Assembly: GCF_007556815.1 (NCBI RefSeq)
Contig: NZ_CP041743.1
Span: 1,054,001-1,118,000 of the forward strand
Direction of reading: 5' to 3'
DNA length: 64,000 nt
Source of the DNA: Paraburkholderia megapolitana
Lineage (GTDB): Bacteria; Pseudomonadota; Gammaproteobacteria; Burkholderiales; Burkholderiaceae
In this document: positions 17,301 through 24,224 of the stretch, one piece after another
How the letters are laid out: each line of letters begins with the position of its first letter
Numbering within the stretch: position 1 is the stretch's first letter
Translations under genes and position numbers: made by a program
The notes under the pieces: model-generated
What the model was told of the DNA's origin: nothing
What the model saw: only the letters and a program-made list of their open reading frames with translations
Databases searched by the model: none

Positions 17301-19923
17301 CAACACGTCGATCAGCGAACCCAACAGCTTCACGACCTCGCCGCAATCGGACTCCTCCGCTTTTGCGTCTCAACTGCAGCGCGACGGCGCGGGTAGAACC
17401 ACGCAGATCACCGATCCGAACAGCGGTTTGACGTCGATCATTTGCGATGCCGCGTGCCGGCTACGCTTTGTACAACCGTCACTCGACCCAAACGATGTCG
17501 GCTTCATCTACTACCGGTACGACGCGCTCGGCCGCACAGTCGAGGAAGGCACCGTCGCGCAAACGTGGGACGTGACCACCCTGCAGAAAAAAGCCAATGA
17601 CGCGTCATGGCCACATGGCGACGTACCGTTTACTGTCGTTCGCAGCTACCACTACGACGGCGACGGCAATGACCCGACGCAAATCGGTCGCAAGACCGTT
17701 GCATTGACGTTCAATCAGGCACCAGCGAACGTCAGTGGCGCACAGCCGGTTACGGTCCACGAACAGTTCACATACGACTTCGACGGCCGCGTGATTGCTG
17801 TCACGCTCGCCGTGGACGGACAACCGTCGGCGAGCGGCACGATAGCGTATGCGTACAACAATCTCGACCAGGTACTGCAGATCACCTATCCGGCCTCGTC
17901 GCCGCTGCGCAATGCGTTCTATGGCTACGATGCTGCCGCCCGGGTCGTGAGCATAGGTTCGTCGATCACGACGCCAACGGACATCGCGTCGTACACGTAC
18001 ACAGCAGATGGTGATGTCGAACTGGAGGTCCGCAATAACGGCGCACTAACAGGTGCATTCGAATACGCATCGCCGGGATGGCCGGCCTCGCAAAGCGTCA
18101 CCGTGCAGGGCGCGAATGACGCTGCATTTACGCTCGGCTATGAATACTTCGCGAACGGCTATCCACAAAGCCGCACTCTAGCGCTGGCGTTCGACACGCC
18201 ACAAACAACGCAAACCACCTACACATACGACGCCCAGGGACGTGTCGTCACAGCACTCGTCGGCGACTCGTCTATCGGCAGCGAGCAGATCGACCAGTAC
18301 GATGCGAACGGCAATATCTGGTCGTTAACGCAGGACGGTAGTGCGGCTTACGCGTTCGAGAATACCGCCGGTACCGATCAATTGAGCACGCTTACTGTCG
18401 ACGGCGGCACACCCACTTCGTTTGTCTATAACGCACGCGGCAATCTGATCAACACCGGTAGCGAAAGCATCGACTACGATCCTGCGCTGAACCTCGTGCA
18501 AGGCATCGCGACGGGCGACGGTAGTATGGCCGTGCGCTTTGCCTATAACAGCTTCGGCCAGCGCGTACTCAAGATGGTCAGCGGCGCTGCGCAGGCTGAC
18601 ATCACGTTCAGCGGACTGAGCCGCAACCCACTGACCGTGCAGCGCGACGGCACCTGGTCGGCGCTCGTCTACGGCCCGACCGGACTGATCGCCGCAGTCA
18701 GCGACCAGTGCTATTTCCCGCTCAACGATTCCGCGCATACGGTGTTCGCGACGGTCAACAGTCAGAACCAGCTTGTCGCGCAATTCGCCTATCGGGCATT
18801 CGGCTCGCTCGCTTCGGCGACAGGTTCGAGTCAGGACGCCGTGCCGTTCCGTTTCATGGGTAAGGAATACGACGACGAGACCGGACTCTATAACTTCGGT
18901 GCGCGCCTCTACTCACCCGATCTGCGGCGCTTTCTCGCGGCCGATACCGCGCGGCAATTCGCGAGTCCCTACTTATTTGTCGGCAACAACCCGCTCGTAT
19001 TTGGCGATCCGAGCGGCAACAAGATGACCGTCGGTGCGCAGATCGGCATTGGTGTGGGCATGGCGGCGCTCGCCGTCGCCGGCCTCGTGCTGAGTTTCTT
19101 CACGTTCGGCGCTGCAGCAGTAGTCACGGCAACGGCTGAAGAAGGGATAGCCGACACCCTGGTAACAGCGGATTTGACCGCCGAACTAACCACCGAAACA
19201 ACCGACACGACCGTTGCCGCAACAACTGCAGCGGAGCCCGCTGCGACGTCCACTTCATCGTCGATATTCAATGTCACCCTGCGAGTGCCGCAAGAGTTCC
19301 TTGGGCTCGCCAAAGCGGGAACCACAGTGGCCAACTTCGCCACGCAGATCACCACCAACACGATGTTTGGCGTCGGTACGGCAGGTTTTCAGTACGATTG
19401 CAGGCCGGGGCACGAATTCACGCGCAAGGGTTTCGATGAAGCACTCGCCGGGGGCGCTGTTAGCGGGGCAATATTCGGCGTGATGTCTTTTGGCGCCAGT
19501 CTGACTGCGGGTCCGGCACTGAAGGGAGTCAGCAACCTGTTGCTGCGCGGGACGCTGAAAATGATCATCAACGTGGGTGAGGGCATCACGGCGAACGATC
19601 TGACCCAGATCGCGACCAACGCAATCGAGCACCAGCCATGGAGCAAGGGGCTTGCGCAGGCGACGTGGGTCGGTGCCGCGGGCGGGGCACCGTTCGGCCT
19701 GGGTGACATCCTGGTTAACGACAGTTCGGAAATTTCGGATGCGATCTCTGATCGCTTTGGCAACTCACGGCGTGGTGAACCGGCGCCGGCGCCAGTACCT
19801 GGCGCACAAGCGCAGAATGTTCAGGCTGAGTTGCAGCTTGCGCGCAATGATACAAACGAGGTGACCGGGTTACTGACGGGTTCGTCGTTGAACCGGTCCT
19901 ACGGCACCATGTCGGTTAGCTGA
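11377..19923 (+). CDS. Giant RHS/YD-repeat protein with unrecognised C-terminal region
   Basis: A 2848-residue protein with AAGGAG eight bases before the ATG. It has no signal peptide. The N-terminus carries FRGDINFTQTL and LGLGWSM, as in the entry domain of RHS/TcB-like shells. Trp- and Tyr-rich beta repeats follow. Two lectin-like inserts are suggested at about 1375-1510 (GFESYESTNGW) and 1600-1730. From about 2000, YD repeats such as YDALGRTVEEG, YDANGNIWSL and YNARGNLINTG lead to the RHS core, RFMGKEYDDETGLYNFGARL, which ends at FGDPSGN near 2547. The last 300 residues have a hydrophobic stretch (about 2552-2583), Ala/Thr-rich linkers and glycine-rich helices, but no toxin motif that I know. 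No PAAR, VgrG or immunity gene adjoins it. Expected to form a hollow beta shell around its C-terminus. Confidence 0.93.
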   Translation: MAADSDNSQIPAIRSFQFDSSSVGDLRSSVNLFRGDINFTQTLLSMPGRRTGDNLDLSIALLYQSNVLQDATTWNLDAPTSTLGLGWSMPIPTIVLNGTGSLVAATRSYSYVSQSISTDLAREPDNPFVLSLDGSLAALLGNGDTVPAAIVAAFGALGLPLSANTLVTLTGSSAWLLADGDNQQLFNLALNGDDLDVFDGGESYQLVNYQFWKILYYPCYERWVIVNNGGLRQSFGGVTANTQQGYATAAGNSVEWGVRWSSGTDSSGAPVALWQGDSARTEGQVQYACAWHLCQVTNVWGDSVSYRYNDWPRLSDGLLPTVEQRVGPDGLPYTKACYLTGMTDVFGRTVQLTYDDKEWSNATPESPREYADPHKAVPNTNANAYQDQYETLYLQGVTVLDTSGATLFTFTLAYQPSSPAGGAGSPVANVTSSQGELFGDTCKRFLTGITLTNASGDSLPGLAFDYYFDATGDGASPGALKSITYSQGAIATYSYTKQSLDICNRSYTVSPPSGGTFTGATPRVFFGDGYAVVTWYSPANGALSLQVYSWLGNWQLWQPTSDSVIYSNAGAGLTLDTLDVIACEDFFALSFVPGDGQNNTTVYVFQKDNARPSQWVAATINGTQTGLNTPSLTYSGASGSVALEGGSTFLIAATTNAVNGSTSYDRVTWRWSDAAWTCESCPPQPQQLTVTACNEYYLLLDLQGNVSIFALDACLNWNAAATLQIPNFSASDPSDIALTPSDSLVLVSSLTFAGATEISYTLAIVQWDELYRPLLPVPSFDFTDVMDSNFPISWIPSVVGNELVAVSGHVLRFNGATWLENDSLNVSYAPSGLQQRYTYGPDYVAQILAYPNGGGDPAAQVLSFDPDTDCTTWTRAPVTPTQTLTNPTTFYATANWPSSGGTDWLTLGQYLYYRNTACSWDNVMQRNPRADVQALVNQVLDGDGVYVLNSEAVIDEAPDFLAYYVFDSAADSSDQVAATMLRNGRVSVKAQPFSGQRIYTSEEGDTGAGTSPGGMNMFVAYPGADRDFDNASQIILHAYAGDAVEGNLIHYAVTGLAVDNGLGQTSAYSFVPDAHSAACDPTGEVFKYYEATVYPGTSDPSQPAFGWTVNRYLNGLKVLDGADFYNMLDGQLHQQQTYDANGNLLAQSTTKWQVYPTRASSADDPQAPVLNLNGGFLCQTAQTSIEDGVTSTQHSRYVDNGFSAPFSGQVVSSRSTTYGGTGQLETFTADTLFAYQVDETNVSAAMLATHRLSDVAQAVTYWEREGGSRVVSQATASTFASFASAYGGDVQVPSKSGNFVWDGTGHVPFPFGDYQTGEIPKGWLPSNFVLAYTPYGQPAQTRDPTGVVQSTQYSIGSTFAVALFTNASLADGECAYLGFESYESTNGWSINGCTPVSDDAHTGTASLSLGAAGEGSLSVGITPPNIDTTYLLGFWYKTPSGFTSTTGTGFSVTVTVDGVAGEPLGAAFADTSGIWTYQTLGIPIKAGQQSVALDVAAANNSSDAVLLDDIFVAPLLGKMSARIYDPSYRLLTATVDASGTTMRRLYNGFQRLTATTGADEQVKTMSVAFLSREGNASNTFDASAPNADLSLSPADGGVLETFLNGDQWQQHWSASNYPGNWNRTNGTLQHTATTSDTLSWQGGNSGHVGDATSTALYFDLVTNGTLAGPLGITFGSGYTIAFDPSSGFSFAAPDGSTVQSPLGTPPNVPAQWLLVMGNSNVLFFGDGQLLFSASLACGKPSVVSLSTGPNAFALSNLAMLAGPRMSVGFRDASGQKCQTHQWLGSDAVISAVISDAIGRTVAITRLAPASFGSGATLPLLTFHTGFVDVNAFLASMQDSWVMTGDIADYYAGQSDGPVSRSNDEGYPYYGYRFEASPRKRRLEQGVPGKDYAVHDLQETTPATRQTTQIGFGANTSDAFGLPENYATQTVTSPVKNQLMSLRDTKGRNVAASISDETGAVSGQSLASVDFTASASNTSISEPNSFTTSPQSDSSAFASQLQRDGAGRTTQITDPNSGLTSIICDAACRLRFVQPSLDPNDVGFIYYRYDALGRTVEEGTVAQTWDVTTLQKKANDASWPHGDVPFTVVRSYHYDGDGNDPTQIGRKTVALTFNQAPANVSGAQPVTVHEQFTYDFDGRVIAVTLAVDGQPSASGTIAYAYNNLDQVLQITYPASSPLRNAFYGYDAAARVVSIGSSITTPTDIASYTYTADGDVELEVRNNGALTGAFEYASPGWPASQSVTVQGANDAAFTLGYEYFANGYPQSRTLALAFDTPQTTQTTYTYDAQGRVVTALVGDSSIGSEQIDQYDANGNIWSLTQDGSAAYAFENTAGTDQLSTLTVDGGTPTSFVYNARGNLINTGSESIDYDPALNLVQGIATGDGSMAVRFAYNSFGQRVLKMVSGAAQADITFSGLSRNPLTVQRDGTWSALVYGPTGLIAAVSDQCYFPLNDSAHTVFATVNSQNQLVAQFAYRAFGSLASATGSSQDAVPFRFMGKEYDDETGLYNFGARLYSPDLRRFLAADTARQFASPYLFVGNNPLVFGDPSGNKMTVGAQIGIGVGMAALAVAGLVLSFFTFGAAAVVTATAEEGIADTLVTADLTAELTTETTDTTVAATTAAEPAATSTSSSIFNVTLRVPQEFLGLAKAGTTVANFATQITTNTMFGVGTAGFQYDCRPGHEFTRKGFDEALAGGAVSGAIFGVMSFGASLTAGPALKGVSNLLLRGTLKMIINVGEGITANDLTQIATNAIEHQPWSKGLAQATWVGAAGGAPFGLGDILVNDSSEISDAISDRFGNSRRGEPAPAPVPGAQAQNVQAELQLARNDTNEVTGLLTGSSLNRSYGTMSVS

Positions 19924-19957
19924 AGCGAACGCACAGGCGGACTCGATCATGCGAACG

Positions 19958-20023
19958 TTAGTCGGGATAAGTCATCAGCGCCGACTTACCCGAACCGTTC
20001 TCACCGATCAGCGTTTGAGCTTT
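19958..20023 (-). pseudogene. Stranded P-loop (Walker A) fragment of an ATPase gene
   Basis: In the minus frame that ends at the TAA at 19958-19960, the residues read KAQTLIGENGSGKSALMTYPD. LIGENGSGKSALM is a near-perfect Walker A of an ABC-type or related ATPase. The reading overlaps the last codons of the cupin gene in another frame and stops 18 codons after the overlap, so only this short stub survives. It looks like debris of a disrupted or deleted gene just behind the RHS gene. Confidence 0.5.
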
Positions 20024-20583
20024 TTGCGGCGAGTCGCCGATTTTTCCTTGCCCGTAGTCGTGAACCGTTGTGCCAGATCGAGCACGCGGGGCAGTTCTGA
20101 CTCGCCGTCCAAGTAGAGCGTTTTTTCCAGTCGGCCAACTGTCTTCAGGCTGCGGACCATCACCTTGCCGCTATCCGGATAGGTGCAAACCTCATGCGGA
20201 TCGTTCAAGCCCACGGCGAAGTAAATCAGTTCTTCGTCAAACGGATTGGCAAGTTGATGAGCGATGCCCGTACCTGCCGCACAAGAGATGCAATCGCCTG
20301 CACCGATCTCCTGGAGTGTGTCGCCGTAGCGAAGCACGCCGCGTCCCGAGAGCACAAAGAACACCTCGTCCTCGCGTGCGTGCGTGTGAAACGGACAGGC
20401 AGTTCGGCCGGGTGGCACACGTGACAGGTTAGCTCCGAGTCGACCGGGTATCGCATCGAGCGCAGGCGTAAGCGGCTTCCATGCGCTACCCCAGTGCTTA
20501 CCATCCTTCTGCTCGATTTCCTTGACGTCGTTGACGTTCACGACAACGGGTGGTGTGGGTTTCTTTGTGGATGGTTTTTTCAT
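20008..20583 (-). CDS. Cupin domain protein
   Basis: A 191-residue single-domain cupin. The first metal-binding motif reads PFHTHAREDEVFFVLSGRG (about 64-82), with His, His and Glu ligands. The second is marked by GTGIAHQLANPFDEELIY (about 104-121), with its His ligand. An acidic-then-basic tail (ATRRKKLKR) and a Lys/Pro-rich start (MKKPSTKKPTPP) flank the fold. Such proteins are often metal-dependent sugar isomerases, dioxygenases or sensors; the role here is unknown. It faces the RHS gene with about 85 bases between the stops, and its 3' end overlaps the P-loop fragment. Confidence 0.88.
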   Translation of the reverse strand: MKKPSTKKPTPPVVVNVNDVKEIEQKDGKHWGSAWKPLTPALDAIPGRLGANLSRVPPGRTACPFHTHAREDEVFFVLSGRGVLRYGDTLQEIGAGDCISCAAGTGIAHQLANPFDEELIYFAVGLNDPHEVCTYPDSGKVMVRSLKTVGRLEKTLYLDGESELPRVLDLAQRFTTTGKEKSATRRKKLKR

Positions 20584-20739
20584 ATCGCGAGCTGATCATG
20601 GGTGTAGTGATCGCCAGATACCTAAAGACTTTCCTTCATCTGCCGATAGTCAGTCTCGGACTTGTTCGTTCGTCTCGGTAGAACGAGTACTCGTACGATC
20701 GGGAACCAGGAAAATCGTGTGAACCAAGGAAACATCAAC

Positions 20740-21099
20740 GTGAGAAGAAGTATAGCCAAGTACGCAACCCTGTTCGTTGCCATCATTGCAGCAATTTATT
20801 TTTTGACGGATTTTTCAGAATTATTTTCTGGACCCTTCTTTTCAAGCCTAGTGGGCATGCTTATCTTCGGGGGCATTGCGTGGCTTTTGTGGAGACGATA
20901 TAGATCGTTTCGTACCTACGAACAGCAAACCTACGAATGGTACGTTGCGCAGCATCCACCGCGCACCTCAAGTCGACCTGAGTGTATGAAATGCGGCGGC
21001 ACATTTATGCAAACGGGCAGGCTCATGAGATTCACGTTTACTCGAGAGCATTCCTGTGGGACTTGTGGAACAGCACTTTACTACTCAGAGGAACGGTAG
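20740..21099 (+). CDS. Two-helix membrane protein with C-terminal zinc ribbon
   Basis: This reads as 119 residues from the GTG at 20740, which has AAGGA nine bases upstream. An alternative GTG at 20719 also has AGGA and would add seven residues. A basic start (MRRSIAKY) leads into a first membrane helix (LFVAIIAAIYFL). A second helix (SLVGMLIFGGIAWLLW) follows, then a basic stop-transfer and a cytoplasmic part. That part carries two cysteine pairs, CMKC and CGTC, about 27 residues apart, which suits a zinc ribbon. The codons are AT-richer than the neighbours. I do not recognise the family. Confidence 0.62.
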   Translation: MRRSIAKYATLFVAIIAAIYFLTDFSELFSGPFFSSLVGMLIFGGIAWLLWRRYRSFRTYEQQTYEWYVAQHPPRTSSRPECMKCGGTFMQTGRLMRFTFTREHSCGTCGTALYYSEER

Positions 21100-21143
21100 A
21101 GACCAGTAACGCTTTCCTGCTATTGCGCCTTGCTCAACGACGA

Positions 21144-21188
21144 CTGTTGGTGGCAGGGCGTCTCCCATCGACGGCCTGCCACCAACAG
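21144..21188. terminator. Bidirectional hairpin between convergent genes
   Basis: Perfect 14-base arms (21144-21157 and 21175-21188) enclose a 17-base loop, between the zinc-ribbon gene and the secreted protein gene, which converge here. No long T tract is present on either side. It is probably a shared terminator. Confidence 0.6.
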
Positions 21189-21209
21189 AACAGCTAACAA
21201 CTCCACCAG

Positions 21210-22232
21210 CTAGAAGTACAACGTAGCGCCGTACGGTGCGGAGTAGATGCTATAGCTACACTGCGGCGTAAGCGATCCACTCGCATTTGCCGAATTCCAC
21301 GGCGGCGAAGCGATCTGTGTCTGATTGATGTCGTAGACCCCAATGTCGTAGGAATTAATCAATCCGTTCTGAGGGTACTGGTCACAGGTATCTATGCCAT
21401 AGGCTTCCAGCACGCTACCAAACACCCATGTCAGCGAACCTTGCGGATTGGTATTGAGCGTAGTGCTTTGGCCTGTATGAAGGTCTTTAGACACGATCGC
21501 CCAGGTGCCGCAATTCTGAGTGCCTGCTGCGCAAGTCGAGTGCGTATCGCCAACAATCCCGTCACCGGCGGAAACATTGATCGGATCGCTGTGGTAAGTC
21601 GTGCCGCTCACGCAGCAGTTCCAGCTTGCCATGGTCCACGCGTGATCGTTGTAGCCATTCCACCCAAGCACCGGTTGAAGAATCGATACGACGTTAGGAA
21701 GCTGCTCGAGACCCGGGAAGAAGTACACAATCTGATTGCCGACGTTGCTAGGATTCGACGGCACAGTCCAGCTCGCTACGATGCGACCGATATTCGTCCC
21801 GCTCTCGTAGTTCGTGGACTCCACCCAGCCACTGATGCTCGGATTCGCGCTCTTCACCTGCGCACTGGTCTTGCCATTAACTTCGACCTTCGCGCCATTC
21901 ATGGCGTAATGCGCCTGCGTACATAGCGCAGGTTTGCGAAGCGCCCCTTTGCTTTGCGCGATCGTGCCGTCCACGTTCAGCGTTTCTCCGGAGTGCACGG
22001 TCTGCACGCACTCGGGTGAAAAATATCCGTTGGGGGTAACTACGAAATTACTGGGTACCCCTTGCGGACGAAGGTTCTCCTTGAGCATACCAACCGACGT
22101 CAATTTCACATCGGCAGAAGCGACGCTTTGTGCTCTTGCTTCAGACAACCCGGCAACAGTCGTCAACATTAATAGCGAGGCAACTGCCCATGTGCTATTA
22201 CGCCGCATAACATTCATCATGAATTTTTTCAT
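21210..22232 (-). CDS. Secreted protein related to peptidase G1/A4-like beta-sandwich proteins
   Basis: A 340-residue exported protein. The ATG at 22232 follows AGGAG by ten bases and opens a signal peptide ending in EARA-QS near residue 36. A propeptide-like segment follows (about 37-120). The conserved domain starts at SGWVESTNY and carries NIGRIVASWTVPSNP, IVYFFPGLEQ, ILQPVLGWNGY and MASWNCCVSG. These resemble a secreted family with the eqolisin/G1 lectin-like fold found in actinobacteria and fungi. Several Cys pairs suggest disulfides in the periplasm or outside the cell. Peptidase activity is unproven. The gene stands alone, convergent with the zinc-ribbon gene. Confidence 0.75.
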   Translation of the reverse strand: MKKFMMNVMRRNSTWAVASLLMLTTVAGLSEARAQSVASADVKLTSVGMLKENLRPQGVPSNFVVTPNGYFSPECVQTVHSGETLNVDGTIAQSKGALRKPALCTQAHYAMNGAKVEVNGKTSAQVKSANPSISGWVESTNYESGTNIGRIVASWTVPSNPSNVGNQIVYFFPGLEQLPNVVSILQPVLGWNGYNDHAWTMASWNCCVSGTTYHSDPINVSAGDGIVGDTHSTCAAGTQNCGTWAIVSKDLHTGQSTTLNTNPQGSLTWVFGSVLEAYGIDTCDQYPQNGLINSYDIGVYDINQTQIASPPWNSANASGSLTPQCSYSIYSAPYGATLYF

Positions 22233-22469
22233 CACACTCACGCTCCTGTCTTGTTTTAAGAAGACCATAGGGAAACCGCAACTGCGTTGCGGCACTTCAC
22301 CGAGATTTACTAAGAGGCTGTGCTAAATGAACTTTGAGGTCGATCGATCCGGATTCGATCTATGTGGCCAAATCAGCTTAGTCCACGTATGACACTTTCA
22401 CGACCTATTCATGTTGATAGTTAGGCGGGTCTCACTGCGTCGAATCGACACGTTCAGTAATTGGGAATT

Positions 22470-22503
22470 GAGTTTTCCTTGATCTTTGACGCAAGGAAAA
22501 CTC
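22470..22503. repeat. Perfect 12-bp inverted repeat
   Basis: Arms GAGTTTTCCTTG (22470-22481) and CAAGGAAAACTC (22492-22503) are perfectly complementary around a ten-base spacer, 41 bases past the stop of the SDR gene. It probably ends the SDR transcript, though no T tract follows. The surrounding 310 bases (22233-22544) show no gene. Confidence 0.55.
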
Positions 22504-22544
22504 CATGAAGAATCGATTCCTTCTGTCGCACGTTCACGACTACA

Positions 22545-23303
22545 TCACCACGGAATCGTTTGATCCTCCCAGCGCGTGAACGTCCCTGTCGGGCTATCCG
22601 GACCAAGTAACGCAACACGCACTGCTTCGCGTGCGCCCTGCTCGACAGTATCGGTGCCTGCATATCCGTTGAGGTTCGTTTTCGTAAAGCCAGGAGAAAT
22701 GGCGTGGACCTTGATCCCCTCCGGCTCCAGCTCGAGTGCCATAGCCACTGTCAAAGCGTTGAGCGCCGTCTTGGACGCCGGATAAACGGGCCCGAAAATC
22801 CCGCGATAGTGGAAGGCCGGATCCAGGTTCGTCGTCAGCGATCCCACACCGCTCGACACATTGATAATGCGGGCAGCCGGCGCCTTGCGTAGAAGCGGCA
22901 ACATTGCCTGATACACAGCGAGAACACCAAACACGTTGGTATCCCACACGGCACGCATTTCGTCGAACGACACGTTACTCGGACGGGTCGTGTTCGAGTA
23001 CTCCTCGACGGACTGGTTGGGCCGTTTCTTCGTATTCGAAATCGCAGCGTTGTTGATAAGCAGGTCGAGACGACCCAGCTCTCTGCCGATGCGCTCCGCC
23101 GCGGCAGCAATCGAAGCCTGATCCGTGACGTCGAGCTGAAGTGCGAGTGCGTCCGGCCCGACCTCTTTGGCCGCAACCTCGCCGCGCTCCAGATTGCGCG
23201 ACCCGACCAGCACCGTGAAGCCGTGCGTGCCGAGATCCTTAGCGATCTGAAGACCGATCCCTTGATTAGCTCCAGTAACGAGAGCGATGCGTTTGTCATT
23301 CAT
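22545..23303 (-). CDS. SDR family oxidoreductase (carbonyl-reductase-like)
   Basis: A 252-residue short-chain dehydrogenase with NAD(P) motif TGANQGIG at 10-17 and NNAA at 84-87. Ser150/151, Tyr174 and Lys178 (YPASK) form the catalytic set. The stretch from about 91 to 113 (TKKRPNQSVEEYSNT...) is a longer loop than in classical SDRs and resembles carbonyl-reductase-type members that reduce quinones and aldehydes. It lies behind a second SDR on the same strand, 71 bases away, so both may respond to the AraC regulator at 24225. Substrate unknown. Confidence 0.9.
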   Translation of the reverse strand: MNDKRIALVTGANQGIGLQIAKDLGTHGFTVLVGSRNLERGEVAAKEVGPDALALQLDVTDQASIAAAAERIGRELGRLDLLINNAAISNTKKRPNQSVEEYSNTTRPSNVSFDEMRAVWDTNVFGVLAVYQAMLPLLRKAPAARIINVSSGVGSLTTNLDPAFHYRGIFGPVYPASKTALNALTVAMALELEPEGIKVHAISPGFTKTNLNGYAGTDTVEQGAREAVRVALLGPDSPTGTFTRWEDQTIPW

Positions 23304-23374
23304 AACAAGCTCCTTGTGGCATTACGTTGTAGCTGTAGCGTGACGCTTAGATTCGGCGCAAAAGCGCCGGTGTG

Positions 23375-24124
23375 TCAGCGAACCTCGGCTGCCCATGCTT
23401 CGGCGTCAGCGCCGGCAGGAATACGCATCGGCGATGACGGATCGGTTGCCGCGCGCCATACGGCCTCGGCGACGTCTGGTGCGTGGGTAAGCGGAGACGA
23501 CGTATCGCCGAGTCGCGCCATAACTTCCTTGACGAGATCGGCGTAGGCCGCGTGGTCGAAGCCGTGCATATGAGCGCGCGCGTTATCGCCAAAGCGTGTT
23601 TCAGACGAACGACCCGGCAGCACGAGGCGCACACGCACACCGAACTGTTCGACTTCCGCGGCCAACGACTCGGTGAATGCGTTAACCGCAGCCTTGCTCG
23701 CGCTGTACGCCGCAATCAGCGGGAGTGCCTTTAGCGTCACGCTCGAGGTGACGTTGATGACGACACCCGCCTTACGCTCCCGAAACTGAGGCAATACCGC
23801 TTGCGTCACGGCAATCGTGCCGAAGGTGTTGGTCTCGAACAGTTCGCGCACCGTAGCGGGCGGGACGATTTCTGCAGGCGCAGCTGCACCGAAACCGGCG
23901 TTGTTGACGAGGACGTCGATCGGGCCCGCGGCCTCGACTGCCTGGCGAATGCTCTCGGGGTTCGTGACATCGAGCGCCAGCACCTGCAGACGATCTGAAG
24001 CCGGGAGCACGTCGGTACGCGGCGTGCGCATCGTTGCAACGACGCGCCAGTCGCGCGCGAGGAAGTAGCGGGCGGTCTCAAGGCCGAAGCCGGAAGAACA
24101 GCCTGTGATCAGGATGGTTTGCAT
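23375..24124 (-). CDS. SDR family oxidoreductase
   Basis: A 249-residue classical SDR. The start at 24124 has AGGAG seven bases upstream. Motifs are TGCSSGFG (about 7-14), NNAG and the catalytic YSASK, with a Ser in VINVTSSV. TMRTPR after the second strand suggests NADP. It is divergent from an AraC-type regulator 100 bases away, an arrangement common for reductases of aldehydes and xenobiotics. The second SDR gene follows on the same strand. Confidence 0.92.
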   Translation of the reverse strand: MQTILITGCSSGFGLETARYFLARDWRVVATMRTPRTDVLPASDRLQVLALDVTNPESIRQAVEAAGPIDVLVNNAGFGAAAPAEIVPPATVRELFETNTFGTIAVTQAVLPQFRERKAGVVINVTSSVTLKALPLIAAYSASKAAVNAFTESLAAEVEQFGVRVRLVLPGRSSETRFGDNARAHMHGFDHAAYADLVKEVMARLGDTSSPLTHAPDVAEAVWRAATDPSSPMRIPAGADAEAWAAEVR

Positions 24125-24224
24125 GGGGACTCCTGCGAAAGGTTGGTGTGTGCCCATACGATAGATTGCCGAGGCCGTACTTGCTACAATCAACAATCCG
24201 AATTTCATTTGCGAGAGTCCGGCT

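Noticed and set aside
19924..20007. Coding end of a complete ABC transporter gene
   Set aside because: Only the Walker A stretch is present, in a frame overlapping the cupin end; no Walker B or signature motif follows, so it is a fragment.
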